Shown in pieces: positions 18,462 to 28,374 of a stretch of DNA of 34,591 bases. Source of the stretch: Alphaproteobacteria bacterium. Lineage in GTDB: Bacteria; Pseudomonadota; Alphaproteobacteria; SMXS01. The notes below the pieces were generated by a model. The model saw only the letters and a list, made by a program, of their open reading frames with translations. It searched no databases and was not told the origin of the DNA. Numbering within the stretch: the stretch's first letter is position 1; each line of letters starts with the position of its first letter. The DNA is taken from assembly GCA_030836535.1 (NCBI GenBank), contig JAURPT010000081.1, positions 1-34,591 on the forward strand, written 5' to 3'. A program made the position numbers and the translations under genes.

Positions 18462-18752
18462 TCACTGCTCCACCTGCAAGACGTCTTCCAGCTGGTCAAT
18501 GGCGTTGTCCAACTGGTTGCCAAGAGACCGATGGCGGGTTTCCATGTCTTGGCGAGCGGTATTGGCTTCTTCAACCGCGGCATTCAATGCCGAGTTTTCC
18601 TTGATCAGCATGGCGCATTGCGCCCTGAGTTCTGCAATTTCCTGCTCCAACAGTTTCAGGCGTTCACTGCGGTCATCAGCAGAGACTGTTGCCTCCAGCT
18701 TGCCCAAAGCCGCAGACAGTCTTTTCGACACCTGTTGCAGATCCTGACTCAT
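18462..18752 (-). CDS. DUF4164-like small coiled-coil protein
   Basis: This 96-residue protein, beginning MSQDLQQVSKRLSAALGKLEA, is almost entirely predicted coiled coil (heptads through LKLLEQEIAELRAQCAMLIKENSAL and onward). It has no signal peptide or membrane segment. Small coiled-coil proteins of this type (DUF4164) lie upstream of zapA in many alphaproteobacteria, which suggests a division-related role, possibly like ZapB, but that is inference. Its stop is one base from the zapA ATG. Confidence 0.75.
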   Translation of the reverse strand: MSQDLQQVSKRLSAALGKLEATVSADDRSERLKLLEQEIAELRAQCAMLIKENSALNAAVEEANTARQDMETRHRSLGNQLDNAIDQLEDVLQVEQ

Positions 18753-18940
18753 ACCGATTACACCCCTTCAACGAAAAGCAGCATTACTTCCGCCTTTATA
18801 GGCCCGCTTGACGGATGGCACCAGCATCAAGATCCCCAAAGACATCGCCTTTTGGCGCATATTCTGCGGCAGATTTGCAACCCCGGCGGCGAAAACGACG
18901 CAGAATCCTTGCCGAAGCTTTAATTAGGCCGTTCTTCCTG

Positions 18941-18968
18941 TTGACCTAGCGGGTTCGTTGGCTATTGT
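18941..18968 (+). promoter_or_regulatory. Sigma70-type promoter for tkt operon
   Basis: TTGACC (18941-18946), 16 nt, then TATTGT (18963-18968). Start predicted near 18975, about 32 nt before the tkt ATG at 19007. It lies in the divergent 254-nt region between the DUF4164 gene and tkt. No other clear signal was found in that region; the minus-strand promoter for the DUF4164-zapA unit could not be placed. Confidence 0.6.
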
Positions 18969-19006
18969 GGCGCCACTTTGCAGCCGCAGCGACTCTATAA
19001 ATACAG

Positions 19007-21016
19007 ATGGCGCCCATGAACGAGCAAACCCGCGAGACCGCCACCACAGCCCCCCTTAAAGATATGGCCAATGCCATCCGTGCCCTGACAATGGACTCGG
19101 TACAGGCCGCCAATTCAGGCCACCCTGGCATGCCCATGGGCATGGCAGACGTCGCCACGGTGCTGTTTAACGACTTCATGAAGTTCAATCCGCAGGACCC
19201 CAACTGGCCGGACCGAGACCGCTTTGTGCTGTCAGCAGGCCATGGCTCCATGCTGATCTATTCGCTGTTGCACCTGACCGGCTATGACAGCATCTCCATG
19301 GATGACATTCGCAATTTCCGTCAGCTCGGCAGCCCGTGCGCCGGCCACCCGGAATTTGGCGAAGCAGCCGGTATTGAAACAACGACCGGCCCGCTGGGTC
19401 AGGGTATTGCCAACGCTGTTGGCATGGCGATGGCCGAAAAGCTGCAGGCCGCCCGCTATGGCGCCGACATTGCCGACCACTACACCTATGTGATCGCAGG
19501 CGATGGCTGCCTGATGGAAGGCATCAGCCACGAAGCTATTTCACTCGCGGGTCACCTGAACCTCTCCAAGATGATTGTGCTGTTCGACGACAACGGCATC
19601 ACCATTGATGGATCCACCGACATCACTGTCAGCGACGACCAGGGTGCACGCTTTGCCGCCAGCGGTTGGCACGTCCAAAGCATCGACGGCCACGACACCG
19701 CCGCCATTGCCGACGCCATTCGCGCCGCCAAGGCAGACGACCGCCCGTCAATGATCGCCTGCAAGACGACCATTGGCTTTGGCTCGCCCAACAAACAGGG
19801 CACAGCCGGCACCCATGGCGCCCCGTTGGGTGACGATGAAATTGCCCTGACACGTGAAGCCATTGGCTGGCCGCATGCGCCCTACGTGATCCCCAATGAC
19901 GTGATGTCTGCATGGCGCGCAGCGGGTACCCGCAGTGCCGACGCCTATGCCGCCTGGCAAGACCGCCTGGCCGCCCTGCCCGCCGACAAGCGTGATGCGT
20001 TCAACGCGGCCAACGCTGGTGAATTGCCTGCATCCCTTAACGGTGCCATCCAGGCCTATAAAAAAGACCTGGCGGCAGACCCACAGAAGGTCGCAACCCG
20101 CAAAGCCTCGCAGATGGCGCTGGAAGTCATCAATGGTGAAGTCGCGCAGACTATTGGCGGGTCTGCTGACCTGACCGGGTCGAACAACACCAATTCCTCC
20201 CAAATGCAGCCGGTAACGCCAGATGACTTCTCTGGCTCCTTCGTGCACTACGGCGTGCGCGAGCACGGCATGGCCGCAGCCATGAACGGCATTGCGCTGC
20301 ACGGCGGGTTCATTCCCTATTCCGGCACCTTCCTGGTCTTTACAGACTATTGCCGCCCATCCATTCGCCTGTCGGCCCTGATGAAGCAGCGTGTCATCTA
20401 TGTCATGACCCATGATTCCATCGGTCTGGGTGAAGACGGCCCGACACATCAGCCTGTGGAGCATGTCTCCAGCCTGCGTGCGATGCCGAACCTGAATGTC
20501 TACCGCCCGGCAGACGTGGTTGAGACCATCGAATGCTGGCAGTTGGCACTGGAATCAGCAGAAACGCCATCTGTTATTGCCCTGACCCGTCAGGGCCTGG
20601 CGCAGGTGCGCACCGACTACAAAGCAGACAACCTGTGTAGCCGCGGTGCTTATGAAGTCAGCGCCGCCAGCAGCGATGCAGCGGTGACCCTTCTGGCCAC
20701 TGGCTCAGAAGTTGCCATTGCGCTCGACGCTCAGAAGACGCTGGAAGCAGACGGTATTGCCACCAAGGTGGTTTCTGTCCCGTCCTTCGAACTCTTCGCC
20801 CAGCAGGACGATGACTATCGCGCCGGCATTCTGGGCAATGGCGTCCGCATTGGCATCGAAGCCGGTGTTCGCCAGGGATGGGAAAGCCTGATTGGCGACA
20901 AGGGTGGCTTTGTTGGCATGGACAGCTTTGGCGCATCCGCCCCCATTAATGACCTCTATAACCATTTCGGCATCACCGCAGAGCGGGTTATCGAGGAAGC
21001 AAAAGCCCGCCTGTAG
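19007..21016 (+). CDS. tkt: Transketolase
   Basis: Transketolase moves two-carbon units between sugar phosphates with thiamin diphosphate, joining glycolysis and the pentose phosphate pathway. The protein has 669 residues. The N-terminal conserved block is [30 protein letters not shown], the TPP-binding GDG motif is in [16 protein letters not shown] (about 165-180), and the pyrimidine domain includes [19 protein letters not shown]. The C-terminal domain ends with [14 protein letters not shown]. An alternative ATG at 19016 is equally plausible because neither has a good ribosome site. It opens the operon; gap follows after 29 nt. Confidence 0.97.
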   Translation: MAPMNEQTRETATTAPLKDMANAIRALTMDSVQAANSGHPGMPMGMADVATVLFNDFMKFNPQDPNWPDRDRFVLSAGHGSMLIYSLLHLTGYDSISMDDIRNFRQLGSPCAGHPEFGEAAGIETTTGPLGQGIANAVGMAMAEKLQAARYGADIADHYTYVIAGDGCLMEGISHEAISLAGHLNLSKMIVLFDDNGITIDGSTDITVSDDQGARFAASGWHVQSIDGHDTAAIADAIRAAKADDRPSMIACKTTIGFGSPNKQGTAGTHGAPLGDDEIALTREAIGWPHAPYVIPNDVMSAWRAAGTRSADAYAAWQDRLAALPADKRDAFNAANAGELPASLNGAIQAYKKDLAADPQKVATRKASQMALEVINGEVAQTIGGSADLTGSNNTNSSQMQPVTPDDFSGSFVHYGVREHGMAAAMNGIALHGGFIPYSGTFLVFTDYCRPSIRLSALMKQRVIYVMTHDSIGLGEDGPTHQPVEHVSSLRAMPNLNVYRPADVVETIECWQLALESAETPSVIALTRQGLAQVRTDYKADNLCSRGAYEVSAASSDAAVTLLATGSEVAIALDAQKTLEADGIATKVVSVPSFELFAQQDDDYRAGILGNGVRIGIEAGVRQGWESLIGDKGGFVGMDSFGASAPINDLYNHFGITAERVIEEAKARL

Positions 21017-21045
21017 AGCGGCAAACCAATAGAACGGAGCATCAC

Positions 21046-22059
21046 ATGACCATTCGGGTAGGAATTAACGGATTTGGCCGCATTGGCCGCCTTGTCATGC
21101 GCGCGATCATTGAATCTGACCGCGACGATATTGAAGTTGTCGGCATTAACGACCTTGGCCCGGTTGAAACCAACGCCTATTTGCTGCGCAAGGACTCTGT
21201 CCATGGCCGCCTGGCACAGGACGTCACCGTTGACGGCGACACCATGAATGTTGGCAAAGGCGCCATCAAGGTAACTGCCGAACGCGACCCGTCGAACCTG
21301 CCTTGGGGCGAACTGGGCGTCGACATTGCCTTTGAATGCACGGGCATCTTCACCGCCCGCGACAAGGCTGCGGCCCATCTTGATGCCGGCGCTGGCAAGG
21401 TGCTGATCTCGGCCCCGTCTGGCGACGCTGACAACATGGTTGTTTACGGTGTGAACCACGAAACCATTACCGCTGACCAGAAGATCGTTTCCAACGCATC
21501 TTGCACCACCAACTGCCTGGCCCCGATGGCCAAGGTGCTGAATGACGGCATCGGCATTGAAGCTGGCTTCATGACCACAATCCACGCTTATACCGGCGAC
21601 CAGAACATCGTCGACAGCCTGCATGGTGACCCGCTGCGCGCTCGTGCTGCTGGCCTGTCAATGATCCCCACCTCCACCGGTGCTGCTCGCGCTGTTGGCA
21701 AGGTGCTGCCGGAATTGAACGGCAAGCTGGACGGTACATCCATCCGCGTACCGACGCCGAACGTCTCTGTTGTTGACCTGAAGTTCCAGGCATCCCGCGA
21801 CACGACGGTTGAAGAAGTCAACGAACTGGTTCGCGCTGCTGCCACCGGCGACACCGCCCTGGCCTCTGTGCTCGACATTGTTGAAGAACCTAGCGTTTCC
21901 ATCGACTTCAACCACTGCCCGGCCAGCTCCAGCGTTGACCTGGCACAGACGCAGATTACCGGCAGCCGCCTGGTGCGCGTCCTGAGCTGGTACGACAATG
22001 AGTGGGGCTTCTCTAACCGGATGTCCGATACCGCTCGTGTCATGGCTGCGGCCAAATAA
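21046..22059 (+). CDS. gap: Glyceraldehyde-3-phosphate dehydrogenase
   Basis: The enzyme oxidises glyceraldehyde-3-phosphate to 1,3-bisphosphoglycerate with NAD(P)+. The 337-residue protein has the Rossmann start [16 protein letters not shown] and the catalytic cysteine Cys153 in [12 protein letters not shown], with His in [10 protein letters not shown]. The C-terminal motif is [13 protein letters not shown]. Asp36 in the GINDLG segment suits NAD preference, as in classic GAPDHs, but cofactor use is not proven. ACGGAG precedes the ATG. It sits between tkt and pgk. Confidence 0.98.
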   Translation: MTIRVGINGFGRIGRLVMRAIIESDRDDIEVVGINDLGPVETNAYLLRKDSVHGRLAQDVTVDGDTMNVGKGAIKVTAERDPSNLPWGELGVDIAFECTGIFTARDKAAAHLDAGAGKVLISAPSGDADNMVVYGVNHETITADQKIVSNASCTTNCLAPMAKVLNDGIGIEAGFMTTIHAYTGDQNIVDSLHGDPLRARAAGLSMIPTSTGAARAVGKVLPELNGKLDGTSIRVPTPNVSVVDLKFQASRDTTVEEVNELVRAAATGDTALASVLDIVEEPSVSIDFNHCPASSSVDLAQTQITGSRLVRVLSWYDNEWGFSNRMSDTARVMAAAK

Positions 22060-22083
22060 CCAGCGATACGGAGGGAACAGCCC

Positions 22084-23274
22084 ATGAGCAAACGTCGTTT
22101 CAGAGGGCTTCCCGACCTGGAGATTGCGGGCAAGACCATTCTTGTCCGCGCCGATCTCAACGTCCCGATGCAGGATGGCGCGGTCTCTGACGACACGCGC
22201 ATCCGCTCGGTGATCCCAACTATCCAGGCTATTCTGGATGGTGGCGGCAAGGTTGTTGTGCTGTCGCATTTCGGCCGTCCCAAGGGCAAGATTGTGCCCG
22301 CTGGTTCATTGCGCCCTGTCGTTGCCCCGCTGGCTGAAGCGCTAGGCCGTGATGTTGCCTTTGCAGAAGACTGCATCGGCGAGGCCGCTAGCAGCGTGAT
22401 CGCAAACAACGACATTACCCTGCTGGAGAACCTGCGCTTCCATGCCGGCGAAGAAGCCAATGGCGACGGCTTTGCAGCCAGCCTGGCTGAGCTGGGCGAC
22501 GCCTATGTGAACGACGCCTTTTCTGTCGCCCACCGGGCCCATGCCAGCACTGAAGCCATTACGCACCACTTGCCCTCAGCCGCTGGCCTGGCCATGGCCG
22601 CCGAGCTGGAAGCGCTGGAGGCCGCGCTCGCAACGCCAGAGCGCCCTGTGGCAGCCCTGGTCGGTGGTGCCAAGATCTCTACTAAACTGGATGTGCTCAA
22701 CACGCTGGTCGACAAGGTCGATTACCTGATCATCGGCGGCGGCATGGCCAACACCTTCCTTTATGCCAAGGGCGTCGATATTGGCGCCTCCCTGTGTGAA
22801 AAGGACCTTAAAGACACAGCAGCTGATATCTTCGCCAAGGCCGAAGAAGTTGGTTGCCAGATCGTACTGCCCATTGATGCAGCCGTGGCGCAGGAATTTG
22901 CTGCCAATGTCCCCGTCCGGGAGATCACTATCGGCAGCGTTGAAGAAGACGATCTGATTTTGGATATCGGCAGCAATTCTGCTGATGAGCTCAAGCACAC
23001 ACTCGGCCAGTGCCGCACACTTCTGTGGAACGGCCCAATGGGTGCGTTTGAAGTGAAGCCATTCGACAACGGCACCAATGCCGTTGCCCAGGAAGCCGCT
23101 CGCCTGACGCGGGAAGGCACCCTGTTAAGTGTCGCTGGTGGCGGTGATACGGTTGCAGCCCTGAACAATGCAGGGGTTGCAGCAGATTTCAGCCATATTT
23201 CCACTGCTGGCGGGGCATTCCTTGAGTGGCTTGAAGGCAAGGATTTGCCAGGCGTTAAAGTTTTGGCATCATAA
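22084..23274 (+). CDS. pgk: Phosphoglycerate kinase
   Basis: Pgk transfers the acyl phosphate of 1,3-bisphosphoglycerate to ADP. The 396-residue protein shows the N-terminal substrate-binding motif KTILVRADLNVPMQDG, followed by LSHFGRPKG. The nucleotide-binding half contains ALVGGAKISTKLDVL and LLWNGPMGAFEV, and the C-terminal GGGDTVAALNNAG loop is intact. GGAGG lies 9 nt before the ATG. It follows gap by 24 nt and precedes fba by 65 nt, a gap that contains a small GC hairpin. Confidence 0.98.
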   Translation: MSKRRFRGLPDLEIAGKTILVRADLNVPMQDGAVSDDTRIRSVIPTIQAILDGGGKVVVLSHFGRPKGKIVPAGSLRPVVAPLAEALGRDVAFAEDCIGEAASSVIANNDITLLENLRFHAGEEANGDGFAASLAELGDAYVNDAFSVAHRAHASTEAITHHLPSAAGLAMAAELEALEAALATPERPVAALVGGAKISTKLDVLNTLVDKVDYLIIGGGMANTFLYAKGVDIGASLCEKDLKDTAADIFAKAEEVGCQIVLPIDAAVAQEFAANVPVREITIGSVEEDDLILDIGSNSADELKHTLGQCRTLLWNGPMGAFEVKPFDNGTNAVAQEAARLTREGTLLSVAGGGDTVAALNNAGVAADFSHISTAGGAFLEWLEGKDLPGVKVLAS

Positions 23275-23297
23275 TTGGTCAGGAATAGAGACGAACG

Positions 23298-23312
23298 GGC
23301 GGTCGCACCGCC
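23298..23312 (+). other. GC hairpin between pgk and fba
   Basis: GGCGGT-CGC-ACCGCC forms a perfect 6-bp stem with a 3-nt loop in the 65-nt pgk-fba gap, 27 nt before the fba ATG. There is no T-run, so it is not a typical terminator. It may shape mRNA stability or relative expression of pgk and fba. Confidence 0.4.
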
Positions 23313-23339
23313 GCAACTATATGGATGGAAGGATCGGAC

Positions 23340-24356
23340 ATGTCCAAGGAAGAACTGATCTCGGTCGCAAATGCGATGGTAGCACCCGGCAAAGGTATTT
23401 TGGCGGCGGATGAAAGCACCGGCACTATTGCCAAGCGTCTTGGGAGTATCGACGTCCCCAATACGGAAGACAATCGTCGCGACTATCGCGAATTGTTGTT
23501 CCGCACGGCGGGCATTGGCGACCACATTTCAGGCGTGATCCTGTTTGACGAAACCATTCGCCAGACCGCAGCCGACGGCATGCCACTGGTTAAGCTACTG
23601 CAGGATGCCGGTGTGATCCCCGGCATCAAGGTCGACAAGGGTGCAAAGGCCCTGCCCGGCGCTGAAGGCGAAACCGTGACCGAAGGCCTCGATGGTCTGC
23701 GTGAACGCCTGGCTGAATATTATGAAATCGGTGCCCGCTTCGCCAAATGGCGCGCCACGATCTCGATCACCGATGACATTCCCAGCACCTATGCGCTGAA
23801 CGCCAATGCCCATGCTTTGGCCCGCTATGCTGCCCTGTGTCAGGAAGCCAGCATTGTGCCCATCGTGGAACCTGAAGTGCTGATGGACGGCAGTCACACC
23901 GCCCAGCGTTGCCAGGACGTGACCGAAGCCACCCTGAACGCCCTGTATGACGCCCTGGCAGAACAGCGCGTGATGCTCGAAGGCACCATCCTGAAGCCGA
24001 ACATGGTTGTCTCCGGTGCTGACTGTGTAGACCAGGCTGGTGTGCAGGAAGTTGCTGAACGCACGATTGAATGCTTCAAGCGCACCGTACCGGCCGCCGT
24101 ACCGGGCATCTGCTTCCTGTCTGGTGGCCAGACCGAAGTTGAAGCCACTGAACACCTGAATGCCATGAACAAGATTGGCGGCTTCCCGTGGGAGCTGTCC
24201 TTCTCTTATGGCCGTGCCCTGCAGGCTTCTACCCTGAAGGCATGGGCTGGCGATGCTGGCAATGTTGACGCTGCCCAGAAGGTCTTCGCCCATCGTTCCC
24301 GCATGAACGGCCTGGCCCGCAGCGGTGACTACGACGCTTCCCAGGAAGCTGCATAA
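23340..24356 (+). CDS. fba: Fructose-bisphosphate aldolase, class I
   Basis: It cleaves fructose-1,6-bisphosphate by a Schiff-base mechanism. The 338-residue protein matches the eukaryote-like class I family: KGILAADESTGTIAKRL near the N-terminus, KWRATISI, VEPEVLMDGSH, and the Schiff-base Lys219 in GTILKPNMV. FLSGGQTEVEATEHLNAMN follows. Class II zinc-ligand motifs are absent. ATG 23340 is chosen because AAGGA lies just upstream; an ATG five codons earlier has no such site. It precedes thiE by 3 nt. Confidence 0.96.
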   Translation: MSKEELISVANAMVAPGKGILAADESTGTIAKRLGSIDVPNTEDNRRDYRELLFRTAGIGDHISGVILFDETIRQTAADGMPLVKLLQDAGVIPGIKVDKGAKALPGAEGETVTEGLDGLRERLAEYYEIGARFAKWRATISITDDIPSTYALNANAHALARYAALCQEASIVPIVEPEVLMDGSHTAQRCQDVTEATLNALYDALAEQRVMLEGTILKPNMVVSGADCVDQAGVQEVAERTIECFKRTVPAAVPGICFLSGGQTEVEATEHLNAMNKIGGFPWELSFSYGRALQASTLKAWAGDAGNVDAAQKVFAHRSRMNGLARSGDYDASQEAA

Positions 24357-24359
24357 GGT

Positions 24360-25043
24360 TTGGTGAGCGCTGTGGCCGACGAGCAAGAATTTGAGCGCGT
24401 ACGGCCGCAGCTCTACCTGATCACCCCACCCAAGATCGACCCGGCTTCCTTTGCTGTGTCGCTCAAAGAAGCGCTGACAGGCGGCCAGGTCGCCTGTCTG
24501 CAATTGCGCCTAAAGGATGTCAGCGATGATGACATCTTGGCCGCAGCCCAGGCACTCATGCCCATTTGCCACGCTTACGATGTGGCCTTCCTGATCAACG
24601 ACCGCCCCGACCTCGCACTGGCTTGCGGGGCCGATGGCACCCATGTAGGGCAAGAAGACGCGCCCTATGAAGAAGCCCGGCAATTTTTGGGGCCTGGCTA
24701 TATTGTCGGCGTGACGTGCCATGATTCGCGCCATCTGGCGATGGAAGCGGCAGAAGCCGGGGCCGACTATGTCGCCTTTGGGGCTTTCTTCCCTACGAAA
24801 ACCAAAGAACCAAAGACATCGGCAACGCCGGACCTCCTGCAATGGTGGGCCGAAATTATGGAAGTGCCCTGTGTGGCCATTGGTGGTGTTACGGTTGAGA
24901 ATTGTACGACCCTGCTGGAAGCTGGCGCAGACTTTCTGGCTGTTGCAGGTGGGGTTTGGGACCACCCCGAAGGCCCAAAGGCCGCTGTTGCCGCCTTTAA
25001 CGACGCCATCGACGCGCACGAAGCCCGTTTCAGCCAGAATTGA
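24360..25043 (+). CDS. thiE: Thiamine-phosphate synthase
   Basis: ThiE joins HMP-diphosphate and thiazole phosphate to thiamin phosphate. The 227-residue TIM barrel shows [21 protein letters not shown], the pyrophosphate/Mg site [11 protein letters not shown] with [13 protein letters not shown], and the phosphate loop [11 protein letters not shown]. The start is uncertain: TTG 24360, GTG 24363 and GTG 24372 are in frame right after the fba stop, and the AAGG overlapping that stop best suits one of the first two. Placement after fba is common in alphaproteobacteria. Its product is the precursor of the transketolase cofactor, made by the first gene of this operon. Confidence 0.92.
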   Translation: MVSAVADEQEFERVRPQLYLITPPKIDPASFAVSLKEALTGGQVACLQLRLKDVSDDDILAAAQALMPICHAYDVAFLINDRPDLALACGADGTHVGQEDAPYEEARQFLGPGYIVGVTCHDSRHLAMEAAEAGADYVAFGAFFPTKTKEPKTSATPDLLQWWAEIMEVPCVAIGGVTVENCTTLLEAGADFLAVAGGVWDHPEGPKAAVAAFNDAIDAHEARFSQN

Positions 25044-25068
25044 TCGCCACTTACAGGCCAAGCATTGA

Positions 25069-25097
25069 TTGCGCAGCACGCCCGTGCCTGCTAGGTT
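25069..25097 (+). promoter_or_regulatory. Candidate promoter for efp
   Basis: TTGCGC (25069-25074), 17 nt, then TAGGTT (25092-25097). The -35 is the same hexamer as in the rpmE promoter of this window. It lies in the 91-nt gap after thiE, and a start near 25104 leaves about 31 nt before the efp ATG. The -10 is a modest match. Confidence 0.4.
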
Positions 25098-25134
25098 CCG
25101 CGCCGCCGACAGTCTGAGAACAAGAGGTCACGAG

Positions 25135-25698
25135 ATGAGAATCAACGGCAACGCCATCAAGATTGGAAACGTCATTGAGCACAAAGGCTCCCTTTGGCGC
25201 GCAGTGAAGACAGAACACACCCAGCCCGGCAAGGGTGGTGCCTATCTGCAGGTTGAACTGAAGAACCTGCGCGACGGCAGCAAGCTGAACGAGCGTTTCC
25301 GCGCCTCAGAAAATGTTGAAAAAGTGCGCCTTGAACAGCGGCCCTATCAGTATCTGTATGGCGATGCCGACCTGCTGACATTCATGAATATGGAAGACTA
25401 TGAGCAGATCCAGGTAAACGCTGACCTGATCGGCGAACAGTCCGTCTATTTGCAGGACGGCATGGAAGTTGAAATCGAATTCCACGAGGCTGACCCGCTC
25501 GGCGTCAAGGTACCCGAAAAGGTCGTCTTGGAAGTGGCCGATACAGAACCGGTCGTTAAGGGCCAGACGGCCGCCAATTCCTACAAACCAGCTGTGATGG
25601 AAAATGGCGTGCGCGTTACGGTGCCGCCGTTTGTTGGCGTCGGTGACAAGATCATCGTCAACACCGAATCCAACGAATACGTCGAACGCGCCAACTAG
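25135..25698 (+). CDS. efp: Elongation factor P
   Basis: EF-P rescues ribosomes stalled at polyproline. The 187-residue protein starts [21 protein letters not shown]. It has the tip of domain I with [14 protein letters not shown], where Lys33 is the residue modified in lysine-type EF-Ps. Domains II and III follow, with the C-terminal [21 protein letters not shown]. The open frame extends 22 codons upstream, but ATG 25135 matches the family start and has AGAGGT upstream. No EpmA/EpmB gene is in the window, so modification cannot be judged. Confidence 0.97.
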   Translation: MRINGNAIKIGNVIEHKGSLWRAVKTEHTQPGKGGAYLQVELKNLRDGSKLNERFRASENVEKVRLEQRPYQYLYGDADLLTFMNMEDYEQIQVNADLIGEQSVYLQDGMEVEIEFHEADPLGVKVPEKVVLEVADTEPVVKGQTAANSYKPAVMENGVRVTVPPFVGVGDKIIVNTESNEYVERAN

Positions 25699-25712
25699 GA
25701 TACCCCCGCCGC

Positions 25713-26549
25713 ATGGCCACCCAATCCCCCATTATCAACGTCATGACCAATGCGGCCATCAAGGCTTCACGGCGGCTGGTGCGCGACTTTGGTGAAGTTG
25801 AGCAATTGCAGGTTTCCCAGAAAGGGCCTGCTGATTTTGTCTCTGCCGCCGACCTGCGCGCCGAAAAAACGTTGGTTCGGGAACTGGAGAATGCCCGCCC
25901 GGATTTCGGCTTCCTGCTGGAAGAACAGGGGGAAATTCATGGCGCTGGCCGCAGCGACCGCTGGATTATCGACCCGCTCGATGGCACGACAAACTTCCTG
26001 CACGGCATTCCACATTTTGCAATTTCCATCGCCCATCAGAAGGATGGCTCCATCGTCTCTGCCGTGGTCTACGACCCGGTAAAGGACGAAATGTTCTGGG
26101 CAGAACGCAATCGCGGTGCCTGGATGAACAACAAACGCTTGCGCGTATCATCACGCGGTGACTTTTCCAAAAGCGTCATTGCCACGGGCATTCCGCACCA
26201 TGGCCGCGGCAACAAATCTGAATTTCTCCACACCTCAGCCCGTCTGATGCCACAAGTTGCCGGCATTCGTCGTATGGGTGCTGCATCGCTCGACCTGGCT
26301 TATGTCGCTGCCGGCCGTTACGACGCCTATTGGGAATTGGACCTGAAAGCCTGGGACATTGCCGCAGGCATGCTGCTGGTGACCGAGGCTGGCGGGTTTG
26401 TCACAGACTATGTCGGCCGTGCCAAAGTGCTGGATTCCGGCGAGGTTTTGGCCACCAATGACAAGCTGCAATTACCCATGCAGAAATTGCTGCAAACCAG
26501 CCGCAGGTCGGTGGCTGAACGCGCCGCCCAGAAAAAGAGTGCTGGGTAA
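25713..26549 (+). CDS. suhB: Inositol monophosphatase family protein
   Basis: This 278-residue Mg-dependent phosphatase belongs to the SuhB branch, whose members hydrolyse inositol-1-phosphate and, in E. coli, also take part in rRNA antitermination. The metal-binding signature WIIDPLDGTTNFLHGIPHFAIS is near 88-108, preceded by the Glu of FLLEEQGE. The second motif WDIAAGMLLVTEAGG is near 214. It lies 14 nt after efp, so they are probably one unit; the efp-suhB pair is frequent in alphaproteobacteria. Its substrate here is unproven. Confidence 0.9.
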   Translation: MATQSPIINVMTNAAIKASRRLVRDFGEVEQLQVSQKGPADFVSAADLRAEKTLVRELENARPDFGFLLEEQGEIHGAGRSDRWIIDPLDGTTNFLHGIPHFAISIAHQKDGSIVSAVVYDPVKDEMFWAERNRGAWMNNKRLRVSSRGDFSKSVIATGIPHHGRGNKSEFLHTSARLMPQVAGIRRMGAASLDLAYVAAGRYDAYWELDLKAWDIAAGMLLVTEAGGFVTDYVGRAKVLDSGEVLATNDKLQLPMQKLLQTSRRSVAERAAQKKSAG

Positions 26550-26572
26550 TCGGCCCAATCGTGCATAAGTCT

Positions 26573-27205
26573 ATGACCATGAAGAGACTTGTTGCCCATA
26601 TCGTTCTCGTTCTCGCCCTCATGTTCGGTGCCAATGTTGCACATGCGCAGGACAGCTCCGACGAGCCTGCACTGCAGATCGACCTGGAAGCCCTTGAAGG
26701 CCTGAACCCGGCGCGCGCCGCCCCGGCCGAAGATGAAACACAGGAAGCACCCCTCTTGCCCGGCGAAGAGGCCCCCGTCAGCGCCCCGTTAGAGACGAAC
26801 ACCTTCAAGCTGGAGCAGGCCCCGCAGGACCCCAATGCACCACGCCCGGATGTGGTCTCCACCGCACCGGCTGGCAAGCGAACAGCGGCCTCCTTGAAAG
26901 ATCTGATCATCCCGGTTCTGTTTGAGCCGGGCGTAGACCAGCTCAATCTGGCCGGTGCCGAAATTCTCGATGACGTCATAAAGCGCATCGAATTCAAAGG
27001 GGTAAGGCTGCAGCTGTCCGCCTATGCAGGAGATGTGGATGATTCGGAGAGCGCCATGCGCCGCCTGTCACTGAAACGCGCCATCAGCATTCGTGCCTAT
27101 TTGATGAGCCGGGGCATTGAAGGTACACGCATTGACGTGCGCCCCAAGGGCATGGCGCCGGACAGCCCACGCGAACGCGTCGATATCATCTTTTTGCCAC
27201 AATAG
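26573..27205 (+). CDS. Periplasmic OmpA-like protein of putative motor cluster
   Basis: This is an approximately 210-residue secreted protein: signal peptide KRLVAHIVLVLALMFGANVAHA, then an acidic Pro/Ala-rich low-complexity linker (about 30-105), and a C-terminal OmpA-like fold (about 115-210). It keeps RRLSLKRAISIRAYLMSRGI and a final RERVDIIFLPQ, in place of NRRVEI, but the usual GHTD motif is replaced by AYAGD. Peptidoglycan binding may therefore be altered or lost. Starts at GTG 26561, ATG 26573 and ATG 26579 are possible; none has a clear ribosome site. It lies just after suhB and before the MotA/MotB-like pair. Not a recognised named gene. Confidence 0.75.
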   Translation: MTMKRLVAHIVLVLALMFGANVAHAQDSSDEPALQIDLEALEGLNPARAAPAEDETQEAPLLPGEEAPVSAPLETNTFKLEQAPQDPNAPRPDVVSTAPAGKRTAASLKDLIIPVLFEPGVDQLNLAGAEILDDVIKRIEFKGVRLQLSAYAGDVDDSESAMRRLSLKRAISIRAYLMSRGIEGTRIDVRPKGMAPDSPRERVDIIFLPQ

Positions 27206-27228
27206 GCTGGCACACCAGTCCCTCACCT

Positions 27229-27256
27229 TTGACGGCGCGGTATTTTCGCCTAATCT
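27229..27256 (+). promoter_or_regulatory. Sigma70-type promoter for the MotA/MotB-like pair
   Basis: TTGACG (27229-27234), 16 nt, TAATCT (27251-27256). A start near 27263 gives a leader of about 40 nt before the ATG at 27304, which has GAGAGG upstream. It separates the motor pair from efp-suhB read-through. Confidence 0.55.
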
Positions 27257-27303
27257 TGTGGCGGGGTGCCACATCGCGCCAATGGAGACAGGGAGAGGCC
27301 GCC

Positions 27304-28362
27304 ATGACGCGACCACAGCGTTATTTAAACCGAATGATCTACATGCTTGTGGGTGTCGTGATCATCACGATCGTGTTGGCCCCCGCCCTGGCCAGCGCCT
27401 TTACAGCCAACGTCTTCCTGAACTCGGCCATTATGGCTGTGCTGGTACTGGGCATTGCCTATGTCTTCCGGCAAGTGCTGATGCTGCGGCCCGCCGTTCA
27501 ATGGCTTGTCGACCATAAGCGCGAAGACCGAGACACATCAGACGCTGAGACGCCCGCGCTTCTGGGCCCCATGGCCACGCTGATGGCAGAACGACAGGGG
27601 CGCCTGTCGCTGTCGACGACGTCCATGCGATCACTGCTTGATTCCATTGGTGCCCGACTTGACGAAGAACGCGAAATTTCCCGCTACGTGATCAGCCTGC
27701 TGATCTTCCTGGGCCTGCTGGGGACCTTTTGGGGCCTGCTACAAACCATCGGCTCCATCAGCACCACCATTGATACGCTGAATGTTTCCAGCGGCGACTT
27801 TGCCCTGATGTTCGATGAATTGAAGACTGGCCTGAAAGAACCTCTCGGGGGTATGGGCACCGCATTTTCCTCCTCCCTGTTTGGTCTGGCAGGGTCTGTC
27901 GTGCTGGGCCTGTTGGACCTGCAGGCTGGCCAGGCCCAGAACCGGTTTTATAACGATCTGGAAGAATGGCTTTCCGGCATCACTCGCCTTTCAGGGGCGG
28001 GTGCCAGCCTGGGCGACGGCGAACAGTCTGTTCCTGCTTATGTCACCGCCCTGTTGGAACAGACGGCAGAAACCGTCGACAATTTACAACGCACTTTCGC
28101 CCGGTCTGAAGAAGGCCGGAACGATACCAACCGTGCCGTGCTGGCCCTGACCGAAAAGCTGGGCAGCCTGGCTGATATTATGGCCAAGGCCGACAACGGA
28201 CTGGATGAGGCCAGCCGCGAGCATTTGCGCAATCTCGACGTCCATATGGGCCAGATGCAGCAACACCTGACAGATAATCGCAATGCGCTGTTGGATGAAT
28301 TGCGCAGCGAAATCAAGCTGCTGGCGCGCACCGTTGCCGGTGCCATTGAAAATCGCCAATAG
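27304..28362 (+). CDS. MotA/TolQ/ExbB-like proton channel protein
   Basis: This 352-residue membrane protein has four predicted membrane segments: near 11-32 and 38-58, and the MotA/TolQ/ExbB pair near 129-150 (YVISLLIFLGLLGTFWGLL) and about 180-200 (LGGMGTAFSSSLFGLAGSVVLGL). These last two are the ion-channel core. An extra C-terminal cytoplasmic helical region follows (LLEQTAETVDNLQRTFARSEE through the end), absent from TolQ. It lies 12 nt before the MotB-like gene, so the two likely form a stator complex. Flagellar genes are absent nearby and the window's own tolQ is separate, so its role is not flagellar by evidence here and not Tol. Confidence 0.85.
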   Translation: MTRPQRYLNRMIYMLVGVVIITIVLAPALASAFTANVFLNSAIMAVLVLGIAYVFRQVLMLRPAVQWLVDHKREDRDTSDAETPALLGPMATLMAERQGRLSLSTTSMRSLLDSIGARLDEEREISRYVISLLIFLGLLGTFWGLLQTIGSISTTIDTLNVSSGDFALMFDELKTGLKEPLGGMGTAFSSSLFGLAGSVVLGLLDLQAGQAQNRFYNDLEEWLSGITRLSGAGASLGDGEQSVPAYVTALLEQTAETVDNLQRTFARSEEGRNDTNRAVLALTEKLGSLADIMAKADNGLDEASREHLRNLDVHMGQMQQHLTDNRNALLDELRSEIKLLARTVAGAIENRQ

Positions 28363-28374
28363 GCCATACACCGC

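Noticed and set aside
25699-25712. suhB-associated RNA motif upstream of suhB
   Set aside because: Only 14 nt separate efp and suhB, so there is no room for that structured RNA here.
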